A DNA stretch of 64,000 bases from CAZBDU01 sp964490725 (GCA_964490725.1 CAZBDU010000014.1:25616-89615); one strand, 5' to 3'. Shown: positions 32,528 to 41,008, counted from the stretch's first letter. Made by a program: numbers and translations. The notes: generated from the letters alone by a model not told the origin.

Positions 32528-34776
32528 CCGGCAGAGCCGGGGGGTGCGCCGTCGGGGACGCCTTCTTCGCCTAGCGAGCGCACGTATTCCTCGATCTCCG
32601 CGATACGGACGATCGAGAGCATCTCGGCGGCAACCCTCTCGGCCCGCTCCAGGCTGTTGGCCGCCAGCCGGCTGCGAACCTCCGGGATGCGTCGCGGGTC
32701 CACGCTCAGCTTGCGGATCCCCAGCCCGCTGAGAAAGAGGGTCATGGAGGGATAGGAGGCCGCGTCTCCGCATACCGAGAGCTCAGAGATGCGTTCCCCG
32801 ACCCCGTCGGCGATCCTTTTCAGGGCGCGCAGCACCATGGGGTGATGGCTCAGGTACAGCTTCCCGAGCCGTTCGTTGGTGCGGTCCACCGCCAGCAGGT
32901 ACATGACCAGGTCGTTGGTCCCTATGGACAGGAAGTCCGCCTCCTGCGCCAGCTCGGAGATTGCCTCCACCGCGGAGGGCAGCTCCACCATCGCTCCGAC
33001 CCTCGCCCGGGCGTTGTGCTCCACGCCCTGTTGCGCCAGCTCCCGCTGGCAGCGGTGCAGCTCATCGCGCGCCTCCAGGTACTCGTCCACCGAGGAGATC
33101 ATGGGAAACATGATCCCCAGCCGCACTCCGGCTCCGGCGCCCGCGCGGAGCATGGCGCGGAGCTGATCGCGGAACAGGTCCCTGCGAGAGAGGGAGAAGC
33201 GGATCCCGCGCACTCCCAGGAAGGGGTTGGATTCGCGCTCCCAGGTGGGCATGAGCTTGTCGCCTCCCAGATCGAAGGTGCGCAGAATTACCTCCTCCTC
33301 CGGCATGGCGCGCACGATCTCCCGGTAGATCAGGGTCTGCTCCTCTTCCGAGGGAAAGTCGTAGCGCAGAATGAAGGGAAACTCGCTGCGGTACAGCCCG
33401 ATGCCGTCGGCCCTGCAGGCGGCGGCACCCTCCAGCTCCGACAGGAGGTTGATGTTGGCCATCACGCGGATCCCCATCCGGCGCACGGCCTTTTTCTCCT
33501 TCACGGTGCATGCCGGAGATACGACGGAGGCCGTCAGCCTGTCGAACCGCTCCTTCAGTTGTTGCTGCGGCTCGATATGGAGCCTGCCGCCGCTGGAGTC
33601 CAGGAGGACAAACGTACCGGGGGGCAGGTCCTCAAGGCGGGGGTCCTGCGTTGCCAGAACCGGAATGCCCAGCGACCGGGCCAGGATGGTGATGTGGGCT
33701 GTGGTGGTGGCTCCCCGGAAGACGATCCCTTCCACGTTCTGGACGGCAAGCTTCACCATTTCCGAGGGGAACAGCTCGGAGGTGAGAACGATATGCCCCC
33801 GATAGTCCGCCAGCTCCTCTTCGATGCCCTCCAGATTGGTGAGAATCCTGTGGCCCACGTCCCGCACGTCCTGGGCCTTCTGCTGGAGCCGGGGCTCCGT
33901 CAGGCGGGTGAACCGGTCGACGTACCGGTTCACCACCTCCACCACCGCGGCCGCCGGAGTCATCCCCTCCCGGATCCGACGCAGCATCTTCCCGGTGAAG
34001 TCCTCATCCTTGAGCATGAGCAGATGAGAGCTGAAGATGAAGGAAGCCAGGTCCTGCGAATCCAGCTCGATTCGTGACTGCAGCATCTCCAGCTGCTTTT
34101 GCGAGGCCTCCACGGCGTGCAGGAACCCCTGCTCGGGGGACTGCCCGGGGGGCAGGCCTGAGGGAGTCTGCTCGTGGATCGCATACAGATCGGCCAGCCG
34201 GAACAGCTGCCCCAGGGCCACGCCGTCGGACACGCTGAGGCCGGTGATCAGGGTCGGAACCTCCCTGGTAAGCGCCGGCCGGGCGTGCTCCCTGTCCCGC
34301 ATCTCGATCAGCACGGTGGCGTTCTCCATGGTGGCCGCCAGGTGAGAGGCGATGGCCTTGAGGGCGTTCAGGTGTTCCTCGTCCAGACCCTCCGGCTGCC
34401 GGTTCTCCAGGGCGATCCCGCCGATGAGCACCGGTCCCCTGCGGATGGGAACGGCTGCGATCCTGCGCCGGCCTCCCGCGCGGTCGGGCTGCTCGCCGAT
34501 GCGGGGGCTCCGCTCTCTGAGCGCCTCGGCGATGACGCCCGTGCCCTCCCGTATCTCCTCCGCGACCAGACCGCCGCGTCCGCCGGAGGTAGCGGAGAAC
34601 AGCAGGTCCCCGCGCTCCTCGTCCACCAGCAGCACCGTGCAGCTGTCGGCCTCCAGGAATGAGGCCACCCCGTCGGCCACCTCCCGGAGGAACCCCTCGA
34701 TGCTTCCCCTCTTCTCGAAGAGGCTGGATAGGCGGCCCAGGATCTGCGCCAGGTGGATCTTGTGGGGTTTCTTCAT
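32524..34776 (-). CDS. ptsP: GAF-domain phosphoenolpyruvate-protein phosphotransferase (PtsP-like)
   Basis: The protein has 750 residues. An N-terminal GAF domain (about 20-160) precedes Enzyme I: the phospho-histidine in TTTAHITILARSLGIPVL (about 359), the PEP-binding barrel with FDLGGDKLMP, and catalytic Cys in LSVCGDAAS (about 667). PtsP starts the nitrogen-type phosphotransfer chain (NPr, EIIA-Ntr); no partner is in the window. The TTGACC/TATGTT promoter sits so close that the mRNA is probably leaderless. Confidence 0.9.
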   Translation of the reverse strand: MKKPHKIHLAQILGRLSSLFEKRGSIEGFLREVADGVASFLEADSCTVLLVDEERGDLLFSATSGGRGGLVAEEIREGTGVIAEALRERSPRIGEQPDRAGGRRRIAAVPIRRGPVLIGGIALENRQPEGLDEEHLNALKAIASHLAATMENATVLIEMRDREHARPALTREVPTLITGLSVSDGVALGQLFRLADLYAIHEQTPSGLPPGQSPEQGFLHAVEASQKQLEMLQSRIELDSQDLASFIFSSHLLMLKDEDFTGKMLRRIREGMTPAAAVVEVVNRYVDRFTRLTEPRLQQKAQDVRDVGHRILTNLEGIEEELADYRGHIVLTSELFPSEMVKLAVQNVEGIVFRGATTTAHITILARSLGIPVLATQDPRLEDLPPGTFVLLDSSGGRLHIEPQQQLKERFDRLTASVVSPACTVKEKKAVRRMGIRVMANINLLSELEGAAACRADGIGLYRSEFPFILRYDFPSEEEQTLIYREIVRAMPEEEVILRTFDLGGDKLMPTWERESNPFLGVRGIRFSLSRRDLFRDQLRAMLRAGAGAGVRLGIMFPMISSVDEYLEARDELHRCQRELAQQGVEHNARARVGAMVELPSAVEAISELAQEADFLSIGTNDLVMYLLAVDRTNERLGKLYLSHHPMVLRALKRIADGVGERISELSVCGDAASYPSMTLFLSGLGIRKLSVDPRRIPEVRSRLAANSLERAERVAAEMLSIVRIAEIEEYVRSLGEEGVPDGAPPGSAG

Positions 34777-34782
34777 GGGTCA

Positions 34783-34812
34783 AACATAGGTAGGGGGCTA
34801 CCGGCGGGTCAA
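34783..34812 (-). promoter_or_regulatory. Promoter of ptsP, leaderless geometry
   Basis: On the minus strand TTGACC (34812-34807), an 18-bp spacer and TATGTT (34788-34783). The start codon at 34776 lies 7 bases after the -10, where transcription should begin. There is no room for a Shine-Dalgarno site. Confidence 0.6.
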
Positions 34813-34896
34813 CCGTTCCGGCGCCGGACCCGGCCGGTGGCGCCACCACGATCGAGCCCCGGGCCGCCGCCAGAGAGAACGCCGCGGCCGGGCGGA

Positions 34897-34916
34897 CCGT
34901 GGGGGTTCCCCCACGG
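34897..34916. terminator. Perfect 20-base palindrome, likely terminator hairpin of moeB-tusA
   Basis: CCGTGGGGGTTCCCCCACGG, a 9-bp stem with a 2-base loop, lies about 60 bases past the tusA stop and about 85 bases upstream of the ptsP promoter. It has no T-run. Its G-tracts faintly resemble the CsoR-type operators, but the arms are arranged differently. Confidence 0.4.
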
Positions 34917-34975
34917 CGCCCGGCACGCAGCTCGATACGGGGCTCGTTCGGACCGGCGGCCTGAGGCGCATCCCG

Positions 34976-35227
34976 CTACTCCGCCACCTTGCGGACGAAG
35001 ATGCTCCAGGCCGAGGGCGCCTGCTGGCGGACCGCCAGCACCTGCTGGCCGGCCAGCTTCAGGCTGTGAGGCACGTTTTCCACGGCCGTCGCGTTGTCCA
35101 CGGTGATCTTCAGCACCTGGCCGATCTGCATCTCCTCCAGGGTGATGCGGCTCTTGACGAACGTGTAAGGGCAGACCTCACCCCTGAGATCCAGGTCGAA
35201 GTCTGCCACGATCTGCTCTTCCGCCAT
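34976..35227 (-). CDS. TusA-family sulfur carrier
   Basis: The protein has 83 residues with active-site Cys19 in RGEVCPYTFVKSR and the downstream NATAVENVPHSLK pattern. It is encoded 39 bases after a MoeB-like E1, so a TusA-E1 partnership is implied. TusA lacks the C-terminal Gly-Gly used by E1 enzymes, so the E1 presumably serves another carrier and TusA supplies the sulfur. Confidence 0.9.
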   Translation of the reverse strand: MAEEQIVADFDLDLRGEVCPYTFVKSRITLEEMQIGQVLKITVDNATAVENVPHSLKLAGQQVLAVRQQAPSAWSIFVRKVAE

Positions 35228-35266
35228 TCGCTCTTTCCTCCCTGTTCCGGCGAACCGGCGCGAGTC

Positions 35267-36094
35267 TCACGGGCAGGCCGCCTTTCCCCCCTGCCCGCAG
35301 GCCGCGGGTTGCTCCACGTCGGCTATCTCCCTCATCGTGGGCCGCTCGCCGCACGCCGGGCAGTCCGGGTCGCGGGGCACCGCCACGCAGGTGTAATCCA
35401 TCGTCAGGGCGTCCACGAACAGCATCCTGTCCACCAGAAGCTCGCCGATGCCCAGCAGGTACTTGAGCGCCTCCGCCGCCTGGATCGTACCCAGCATTCC
35501 GGCCACGGCGCCCAGCACGCCCGCTTCCGCGCAGCTTGGCACCGATCCGGCCGGGGGCGGGGTCTGGCAGACGCAGCGGTAGCAGGCGCTGCCGGGCACG
35601 TGGGTCATGGTCTGCCCGCAGTAGCGCAGGATGCCGGCCAGGGAGAAGGGCTTTCCCAGGAGCACGCAGGCGTCGCTGATCAGGAACTTGGCGGGGAAGT
35701 TGTCCGTACCTTCCACCACGAAGTCGTAGTCCCGGAGGATGCCCGCAATGTTGGCCGCGGTGAGCCGGCCGGGATGCGTTCTCACCGCCACCTCCGGGTT
35801 GAGCTGGCGCAGCTTGGCCCTGGCGGAGTCTACCTTGAAGGCGCCCACGTCCGGGGTGAAGTGCAGGATCTGGCGCTGCAGGTTGCTCAGGTCCACCGTG
35901 TCGCCGTCTGCGATCCCCAGGGTTCCCACCCCTGCGGCGGCCAGGTAGTAGGCGGCAGGCGAGCCCAGCCCGCCGGCGCCTGCCACCAGGACCCGGGACT
36001 GCTGCAGTCTCCTCTGCCCTTTTCCGCCGACGTCGGGCAGCAGGATGTGCCGGCTGTAGCGGACGATCTGCTCTTCCGTGAAACCCAAGGCCAC
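35267..36094 (-). CDS. MoeB/ThiF-family E1-like adenylyltransferase (second copy)
   Basis: The protein has 275 residues. GAGGLGSPAAYYLAAAG, SNLQRQILHF and a four-Cys zinc site (CYRC ... CPAC) are present. It is a close paralogue of the 9056 enzyme along its whole length. It ends in a Cys-containing tail (VEQPAACGQGGKAACP) that the paralogue lacks. A G-tract operator begins 10 bases upstream of its ATG. No ThiS-like substrate is adjacent; the carrier at 11159 could serve both E1 proteins. Confidence 0.88.
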   Translation of the reverse strand: MALGFTEEQIVRYSRHILLPDVGGKGQRRLQQSRVLVAGAGGLGSPAAYYLAAAGVGTLGIADGDTVDLSNLQRQILHFTPDVGAFKVDSARAKLRQLNPEVAVRTHPGRLTAANIAGILRDYDFVVEGTDNFPAKFLISDACVLLGKPFSLAGILRYCGQTMTHVPGSACYRCVCQTPPPAGSVPSCAEAGVLGAVAGMLGTIQAAEALKYLLGIGELLVDRMLFVDALTMDYTCVAVPRDPDCPACGERPTMREIADVEQPAACGQGGKAACP

Positions 36095-36104
36095 GCTCCA
36101 AGTC

Positions 36105-36124
36105 TACCCCAGGGGGGTGGGGTA
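36105..36124 (-). promoter_or_regulatory. CsoR/CstR-type G-tract operator, copy g (moeB-tusA)
   Basis: As read on the plus strand TACCCCAGGGGGGTGGGGTA, flanked by C and G that extend the palindrome. It sits just before the moeB-like start. Unlike the other seven copies its G-rich half points away from the gene, and I see no strong -10 in front of it. The 36126-36312 stretch holds nothing else I can name. Confidence 0.75.
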
Positions 36125-36312
36125 GCGCAAGCCCGGTATGCCCGACGCCGCGGCCGCAGGGGCGCGGCAGCGCCGGAATCCTCCTGCCTCGCGGTCTGGG
36201 CGGGCCGCACCCCTCCGCGCCGGGCTGTGGGCCGGAGGGACGCCGGCAGGCAGGTCCGCGCTTCCGGCGGGGCTGCGGTCCTCGCCCTGCGGCGGCCCTC
36301 CACAGGGCAGGC

Positions 36313-36708
36313 TCAGAAGCTGTAGGCGTCCACCGGCCGGGCGCCTCCGCCCTGGACCTGGATAAGAACCCCGTGGGGGAGACAGGCGATCCACTGTCCG
36401 GGACGGCTGACCGCGTCGCTGCGCACGCAGATCTGACGGGGACAGGAAGAACGGATCACCCGGGCTTCCCCGTCGGCTATGGCCACCACGCAGCTGCCCG
36501 GGGGCCCGGCGCCGGCGAAAACCCTGTCCTCCCGCAGCGGGAAGATCCACTCCCCCTGGGCAGAGCGGATGGTCACCTCAGGGTCGCGCGAGGGCCTGGC
36601 GTAGGCTCCGGCGGCCGAGAGGACCACCACCGCTGCGGCCAGCAGGACGGCGGCCAAGTCGAGGGGCCGAAGCCGCGGCCGCCACCGTCCGCGCCGGGCA
36701 GGAGGCAT
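36313..36708 (-). CDS. NusG domain II-containing exported protein
   Basis: The protein has 131 residues. A basic N-terminus and one transmembrane or signal segment (about 15-35) lead to a NusG-II beta domain with EWIFPLREDRVFAGAGPPGS and a conserved CPRQICVR ... GQWIACLPHGVLIQV. Genes of this family often sit near Rnf or ApbE genes in anaerobes, but the function is unknown. The ATG at 36708 follows the methyltransferase stop by one base. Confidence 0.8.
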   Translation of the reverse strand: MPPARRGRWRPRLRPLDLAAVLLAAAVVVLSAAGAYARPSRDPEVTIRSAQGEWIFPLREDRVFAGAGPPGSCVVAIADGEARVIRSSCPRQICVRSDAVSRPGQWIACLPHGVLIQVQGGGARPVDAYSF

Positions 36709-36709
36709 G

Positions 36710-37351
36710 TCAGCGGCCACCGGCGCCTCGCGGCTGGCTTCCCTGCTTGCGGGCCACAACAAGCCTGACCACGTCCAGAAAGAGGTGCTCCGCCCGCTCG
36801 ATCTGGAACCCCGCCGCGGCAATGTTGCTCTGGGTCTCCCGGAGCATGGAGGTGCCCAGGGCGCGCACGCTGTAGACGTCCATCAGGCGCAGGAAGAGGT
36901 TCACCAGGGGGCTCTCGCTTTTCATGTGCTCCAGGAACACGGCCCGGCCCGCCGGTTGGAGGACCCGGTACACCTCCCTGAGGCCCTGCAGCGGGTCCGG
37001 GACGGTGCAGAAGACGAAGGTGCTGATCACGGTTGCGAAGGTGTCGTCCGCGAAGGCCAGCTCCTGCACGTCCATTTCCAGGAGCTTGACGTTGGCCAGG
37101 CCCAGGCGTTCTTTCTTCTCCGCCGCCTTCTCCAGCATGCCGGGACTGAAATCCACGGCCGTCACGTCGGTTCCCGGGGGGTAGTGAGGCAGGTTCTTCC
37201 CCGTGCCCACCCCGACCTCCAGCACCGGGCCGCGCACCAGGGACAGCGCCCGCTGCCGGAGGCGCCGGAAGAGGAGCCCCTCGACGATGCCCTCCATCCG
37301 GTCGTAATGCCGCGCTGCGCGGTCGTACTTCTCGATCGTGCTCGTTTCCAT
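36710..37351 (-). CDS. UbiE-like class I SAM methyltransferase
   Basis: The protein has 213 residues. Motif I is VLEVGVGTGKNLPHYP (about 43-58), with AVDFSPGML and the LLEMDVQELAFADDTFATV acidic motif. The substrate is unknown. It is encoded just before the NusG-II gene and divergently from the ABC exporter at 37625; the G-tract operator h lies in the intergenic region. Confidence 0.82.
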   Translation of the reverse strand: METSTIEKYDRAARHYDRMEGIVEGLLFRRLRQRALSLVRGPVLEVGVGTGKNLPHYPPGTDVTAVDFSPGMLEKAAEKKERLGLANVKLLEMDVQELAFADDTFATVISTFVFCTVPDPLQGLREVYRVLQPAGRAVFLEHMKSESPLVNLFLRLMDVYSVRALGTSMLRETQSNIAAAGFQIERAEHLFLDVVRLVVARKQGSQPRGAGGR

Positions 37352-37454
37352 GCTCCCGTGCTCCTGGAGGAACCGCGCCGGCAGCCTGCGGAAGGGCAGG
37401 CGGCACGTCCCGGTCGCCTAATAACCTACTGCCCAACAAGCGGGCGCGGCAAGG

Positions 37455-37484
37455 TTGACTGACCGTGCGCGGCGGCAGTATACT
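37455..37484 (+). promoter_or_regulatory. Strong sigma-70 promoter of the ABC-YHS operon
   Basis: TTGACT (37455-37460), an 18-bp spacer and TATACT (37479-37484). Confidence 0.8.
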
Positions 37485-37489
37485 CAAGA

Positions 37490-37509
37490 TACCCCAGGGG
37501 GGTGGGGTG
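37490..37509 (+). promoter_or_regulatory. CsoR/CstR-type G-tract operator, copy h
   Basis: TACCCCAGGGGGGTGGGGTG, identical over all 20 bases to copy a. It begins 6 bases after the -10 and therefore covers the transcription start. Confidence 0.85.
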
Positions 37510-37624
37510 TTCAAGAGGGCGGTCCCGGATTTTCGGGTCCCCTGGTCTGCGGCCGTCCTCCATGGTGTCGTGGACCCGCTGCCGCCCGGGCGGGACCGGA
37601 GCGGGGGCGGACAGGGAGGCGCAC

Positions 37625-38734
37625 GTGGTGCCGGTGGCCAGGCAGAATCTATGGCATGACAGAGTCAAAGCGCTGATGAGCGTTGGCGGAGTGGTCCTCA
37701 GCGTCTTCCTGATCTTCACGATGTACGGGGTGTACAGAGGGATCAACGGCGTGATGGAGGACATGGTTTTCGGGACCGGAGCGGACCTGTGGATCACTCA
37801 GGAAGGGACCAGCGGCTCGGTGCACAGCCCCTCGGTGCTTCCCGCCGGCATCGGTGCGCGGCTTGCGGGCATTGCCGGGGTCGCGGAGCACGCGCCGCTC
37901 ATTCGCACGGCGGTGAGCTACCGCGACGGCGGCGGGGAGACCGCGCTGCTGTTCCTCAACGGCTATCGGACCACCGGGAGCCTCGGCGGACCCTGGAGCG
38001 TCGTGGCCGGGAAGCGCAGCCCGGGACCGGGGGAGGTTCTGCTGGATCGCTCCTTTGCGGGCAGGCAGGGGCTGCGCATCGGCGGGCGCATCACCCTGAG
38101 GGGGCAGCAGTACCAGATTGCCGGACTGACGGAGCGGACCAACATGATGGTGGGCTTCTTCGTTTTCCTGCGGTATCAGGACGCCGCTCGCTTTCTGCCT
38201 GCAGGGCTGACCAACAGCCACCTGGTGCGGCTCCAGCCGCGAGCCGGCGCCGCGGAGGTGCGCGCCCGGATTCTGCAGCGCCTCGAGGGGGTCAGCGTTC
38301 GCACGAGCCGGCAGATCGCCGCCGCCTACAAGGAGGAGGTGGTCGGCAGCTTTCTCCCGATCCTGCTGGTGCTCAGCCTGGTGGCTCTCGTGGTGGGGGT
38401 CCTGGTGGTGGGGTTGCTGATATACATGCTGACCGTCGAGAAGAGCAGGGAGTACGGGATCATCAAGGCCATGGGAGGTACCAACGCTCAGCTGTACCGG
38501 ATCGTGCTCTCCCAGTCTCTCATCGTGTCGGTGGGGGGCTACGTTCTGGGAGCCGCGACGTCGTTCCCCCTGATGGCGCTCATCCGCAGCGCGGTTCCCG
38601 AGTTCCTGGCGGTGCTGGATCCCAGGCTTGTCCTCATGGGGCTGCCGCTGTTCGTTCTCACTGGAATCGCCGCCTCCCTCATCCCGGTGCGGCGGATCGC
38701 CGGGATCGACCCGGCCGTGGTGTTCAAGCGCTGA
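37625..38734 (+). CDS. MacB/FtsX-type ABC transporter permease
   Basis: The protein has 369 residues from GTG 37625 (GGGAGG upstream). One N-terminal helix (about 14-36), a large extracytoplasmic MacB-like domain, then three C-terminal helices with YMLTVEKSREYGIIKAMGGT, the FtsX-family signature. Such permeases export or extract lipoproteins, peptides or metals rather than import. The frame is open upstream to 37502, but that region overlaps the operator. Confidence 0.85.
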   Translation: MVPVARQNLWHDRVKALMSVGGVVLSVFLIFTMYGVYRGINGVMEDMVFGTGADLWITQEGTSGSVHSPSVLPAGIGARLAGIAGVAEHAPLIRTAVSYRDGGGETALLFLNGYRTTGSLGGPWSVVAGKRSPGPGEVLLDRSFAGRQGLRIGGRITLRGQQYQIAGLTERTNMMVGFFVFLRYQDAARFLPAGLTNSHLVRLQPRAGAAEVRARILQRLEGVSVRTSRQIAAAYKEEVVGSFLPILLVLSLVALVVGVLVVGLLIYMLTVEKSREYGIIKAMGGTNAQLYRIVLSQSLIVSVGGYVLGAATSFPLMALIRSAVPEFLAVLDPRLVLMGLPLFVLTGIAASLIPVRRIAGIDPAVVFKR

Positions 38735-38772
38735 AGAGCGCAGATCGTGCGAGGGGTCCGTGTGAGGGGTCG

Positions 38773-39621
38773 ATGATGCAGCCGGCCAGGATGATCGAGC
38801 TGGACAGGGTAACCAAGACCTACGGCGCCGGTCATACGGCGGTCCATGCCCTGCGGGAGGTCAGCCTCCACGTCGAGCGGGGAGAGATCGTCCTGGTCAT
38901 GGGCCCCTCGGGATCGGGGAAGACGACGCTTCTGCAGACAGTGGGCGCCCTGCTGCGGCCCACCTTCGGGGCGGTCCGGGTGGCCGGCGCGGACCTCGGT
39001 GCGCTCAAGGCGGCCGCCCTTGCGCGGCTGCGCCTGGGTACCTTCGGCTTCATCTGCCAGAGCCACAACCTCCTTGCGTCGCTGTCAGCGCTGCAGAACG
39101 TCGAGCTGCCCCTGGACCTGGCCGGGCGCAGGGGCGGCTTCGCACGGGAGAAGGCGCAGGGCCTGCTGCGGCAAATGGGTCTCTCCGGGAGAGCCCACCA
39201 CCTTCCCGCGCAGCTCAGCGGCGGGGAACAGCAGCGGGTGGCGGTGGCCCGGGCCCTGGCGAACGATCCGCCGGTCCTGCTGGCCGACGAGCCAACCGCC
39301 AGCCTGGACTCCAAGAGCGGCTACGACGTGGTGGAGACGATCCGCCGGCTGGCCCGCGAGCGCGGGAGCACGGTGCTGATCGTGACCCACGACGCCCGCA
39401 TCAAGAACCTGGCGGATCGGGTTCTGTGGCTGGAGGACGGGCGCCTGCGGCTGGAGCGGGCCGCCGCCGGGACGGCGGTGGACCCGGTCTGCCTGATGGT
39501 GGTCGATCCAGCGGGCGCCGCGTACCGCTGGGAGCGGCTCGGGAGGCGGTATTACTTCTGCTCGGGGGAGTGCCGGGACCGTTTCCAGGCCCATCCCGAG
39601 CGCTTCGACTACGGGGCGTGA
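38773..39621 (+). CDS. ABC transporter ATPase with C-terminal YHS domain
   Basis: The protein has 282 residues. The first 230 are a LolD/MacB-type ATPase: Walker A GPSGSGKTT, signature LSGGEQQRVAVARAL, Walker B VLLADEPTASLDS, H-loop VTHDARI. A YHS domain follows (about 238-278, DPVCLMVVDP ... YYFCSGECRDRF). YHS tails are known on CopA pumps, but I do not know them as a usual part of MacB-type ATPases. Together with operator h this suggests metal- or persulfide-gated export. Confidence 0.88.
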   Translation: MMQPARMIELDRVTKTYGAGHTAVHALREVSLHVERGEIVLVMGPSGSGKTTLLQTVGALLRPTFGAVRVAGADLGALKAAALARLRLGTFGFICQSHNLLASLSALQNVELPLDLAGRRGGFAREKAQGLLRQMGLSGRAHHLPAQLSGGEQQRVAVARALANDPPVLLADEPTASLDSKSGYDVVETIRRLARERGSTVLIVTHDARIKNLADRVLWLEDGRLRLERAAAGTAVDPVCLMVVDPAGAAYRWERLGRRYYFCSGECRDRFQAHPERFDYGA

Positions 39622-39700
39622 AGCCCGCAGCCCGCCTGGCTGCCCGCGCCCAGCCGGGACGGCCCGGGGGGGGTTGGGGGGGCGGTGCGGGCGGCTCGAG

Positions 39701-39728
39701 TTGACAGCCCAAAACCCTTCCGTATACG
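39701..39728 (+). promoter_or_regulatory. Promoter of the histidine kinase gene, near-leaderless geometry
   Basis: TTGACA (39701-39706), a 16-bp spacer and TATACG (39723-39728). The ATG at 39740 is 12 bases downstream of the -10, so the leader is a few bases at most and no Shine-Dalgarno site is visible. Confidence 0.6.
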
Positions 39729-39739
39729 CTTTGAACGGT

Positions 39740-41008
39740 ATGAAGCGCGGCTCACCGGCGCCGGCCGGACAGCGGAAGCGTCCCAAGACCGCCTCGCCAG
39801 GCTCCGGGGAACGGAAGCGGGAGCGGCGCACCGGCGCGGAAGGCGACGCCCTGTCTGAGCGCTCCGTCGCGTTCCTGCGCAACCTGATCCTCAGCTCCGT
39901 GGACGGAGTGATCGCCGCCGACATGACCGGCAAGATCCTCATCTTCAACGAGGGCGCGGCATCCATCCTGGGCTACAGTCCGGAAGAGGGCAGGAGGCTG
40001 AACATTCGCAGCCTGTACCCGGGCCAGGGAGCGCGCCGGGTGATGGGGAAGCTGCGCGGCGAGGAGTTCGGCGGGAGCGGCAAGCTGCGCTCCTATTCCG
40101 TGGAGCTGCGCAGCAAGAGCGGCGAGCTGATCCCCATCAGCCTGAACGCCTCCATCGTGCGCGAGGGCGGACGTGAGGTGGCTACCATCGGCTTCTTCCA
40201 CGACATGCGGGAGGCCATCCGCATGAAGCGAGAGCTGGAGCAGACCCAGCTGCAGCTCCTGCAGTCCGAGAAGATGGCCTCGCTGGGCAAGCTGGCCGCC
40301 GGCGTGGCCCACCAGCTGAACAACCCCTTGAACGGCATCACCCTGTACACGCGCCTGGTGATGGAGGAGTACGAGCTGCAGGACGACGTGCGCAAGGACC
40401 TGAGGCGGGTGCTGCGCGACGTGGAGCGCTGCCGCCGGACGGTGCGGGAGCTGCTGGAGTTTGCCCGCCAGACCCGGCAGGAGGTACGTCCCCAGGACGT
40501 GAACCGGGCCATCTCCAGGACCCTGTTCCTGCTGGAGAACCAGTCCCTGTTCCAGAACATCGAGATCCAGCGGCAGCTCGGCTCCTCCCTGCCGCAGGTA
40601 CCGATGGACATCCAGCAGATCGGGCACGTGCTCATGAACCTCATCCTCAACGCCGCCGAGGCGATCGACGGCAGGGGCAAGCTGGTGGTGCGCTCCTACA
40701 CCGCTCGCGGCGGGGATCGGGTGTGCATCGAGATCTCGGACACCGGTCCCGGGATCCCCAAGGAGGTGCTCCCCCACATCTTCGAGCCCTTCTACACCAC
40801 CAAGGAGCAGGGCAAGGGCACCGGGCTGGGGCTGAGCATGGTGTACGGGATCGTGAAGAATCACCACGGCAGCATCCGGGTGGCCAGCACACCGGGCCAG
40901 GGGGCAACCTTCACGGTGGAGCTGCCGGTGGACCCCGAGGCCGGCGAAGAGGGGGGCGGCGCAGCGGACGGCGGCGGGGCGCCGAGAGGCGGAGCGGACC
41001 GTGGCTGA
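39740..41008 (+). CDS. Cytosolic PAS-domain histidine kinase
   Basis: The protein has 422 residues and no membrane segment. A basic N-terminus is followed by a PAS domain (about 40-150), a HisKA domain with the H-box KLAAGVAHQLNNPLNGI (about 187-203), and a HATPase with DTGPGIPKE and GTGLGLSMVYGI. It would sense an intracellular cue, possibly a PAS-bound cofactor. Its stop overlaps the start of the hybrid kinase at 41001, so the two are co-translated and probably act in one relay. Confidence 0.88.
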   Translation: MKRGSPAPAGQRKRPKTASPGSGERKRERRTGAEGDALSERSVAFLRNLILSSVDGVIAADMTGKILIFNEGAASILGYSPEEGRRLNIRSLYPGQGARRVMGKLRGEEFGGSGKLRSYSVELRSKSGELIPISLNASIVREGGREVATIGFFHDMREAIRMKRELEQTQLQLLQSEKMASLGKLAAGVAHQLNNPLNGITLYTRLVMEEYELQDDVRKDLRRVLRDVERCRRTVRELLEFARQTRQEVRPQDVNRAISRTLFLLENQSLFQNIEIQRQLGSSLPQVPMDIQQIGHVLMNLILNAAEAIDGRGKLVVRSYTARGGDRVCIEISDTGPGIPKEVLPHIFEPFYTTKEQGKGTGLGLSMVYGIVKNHHGSIRVASTPGQGATFTVELPVDPEAGEEGGGAADGGGAPRGGADRG

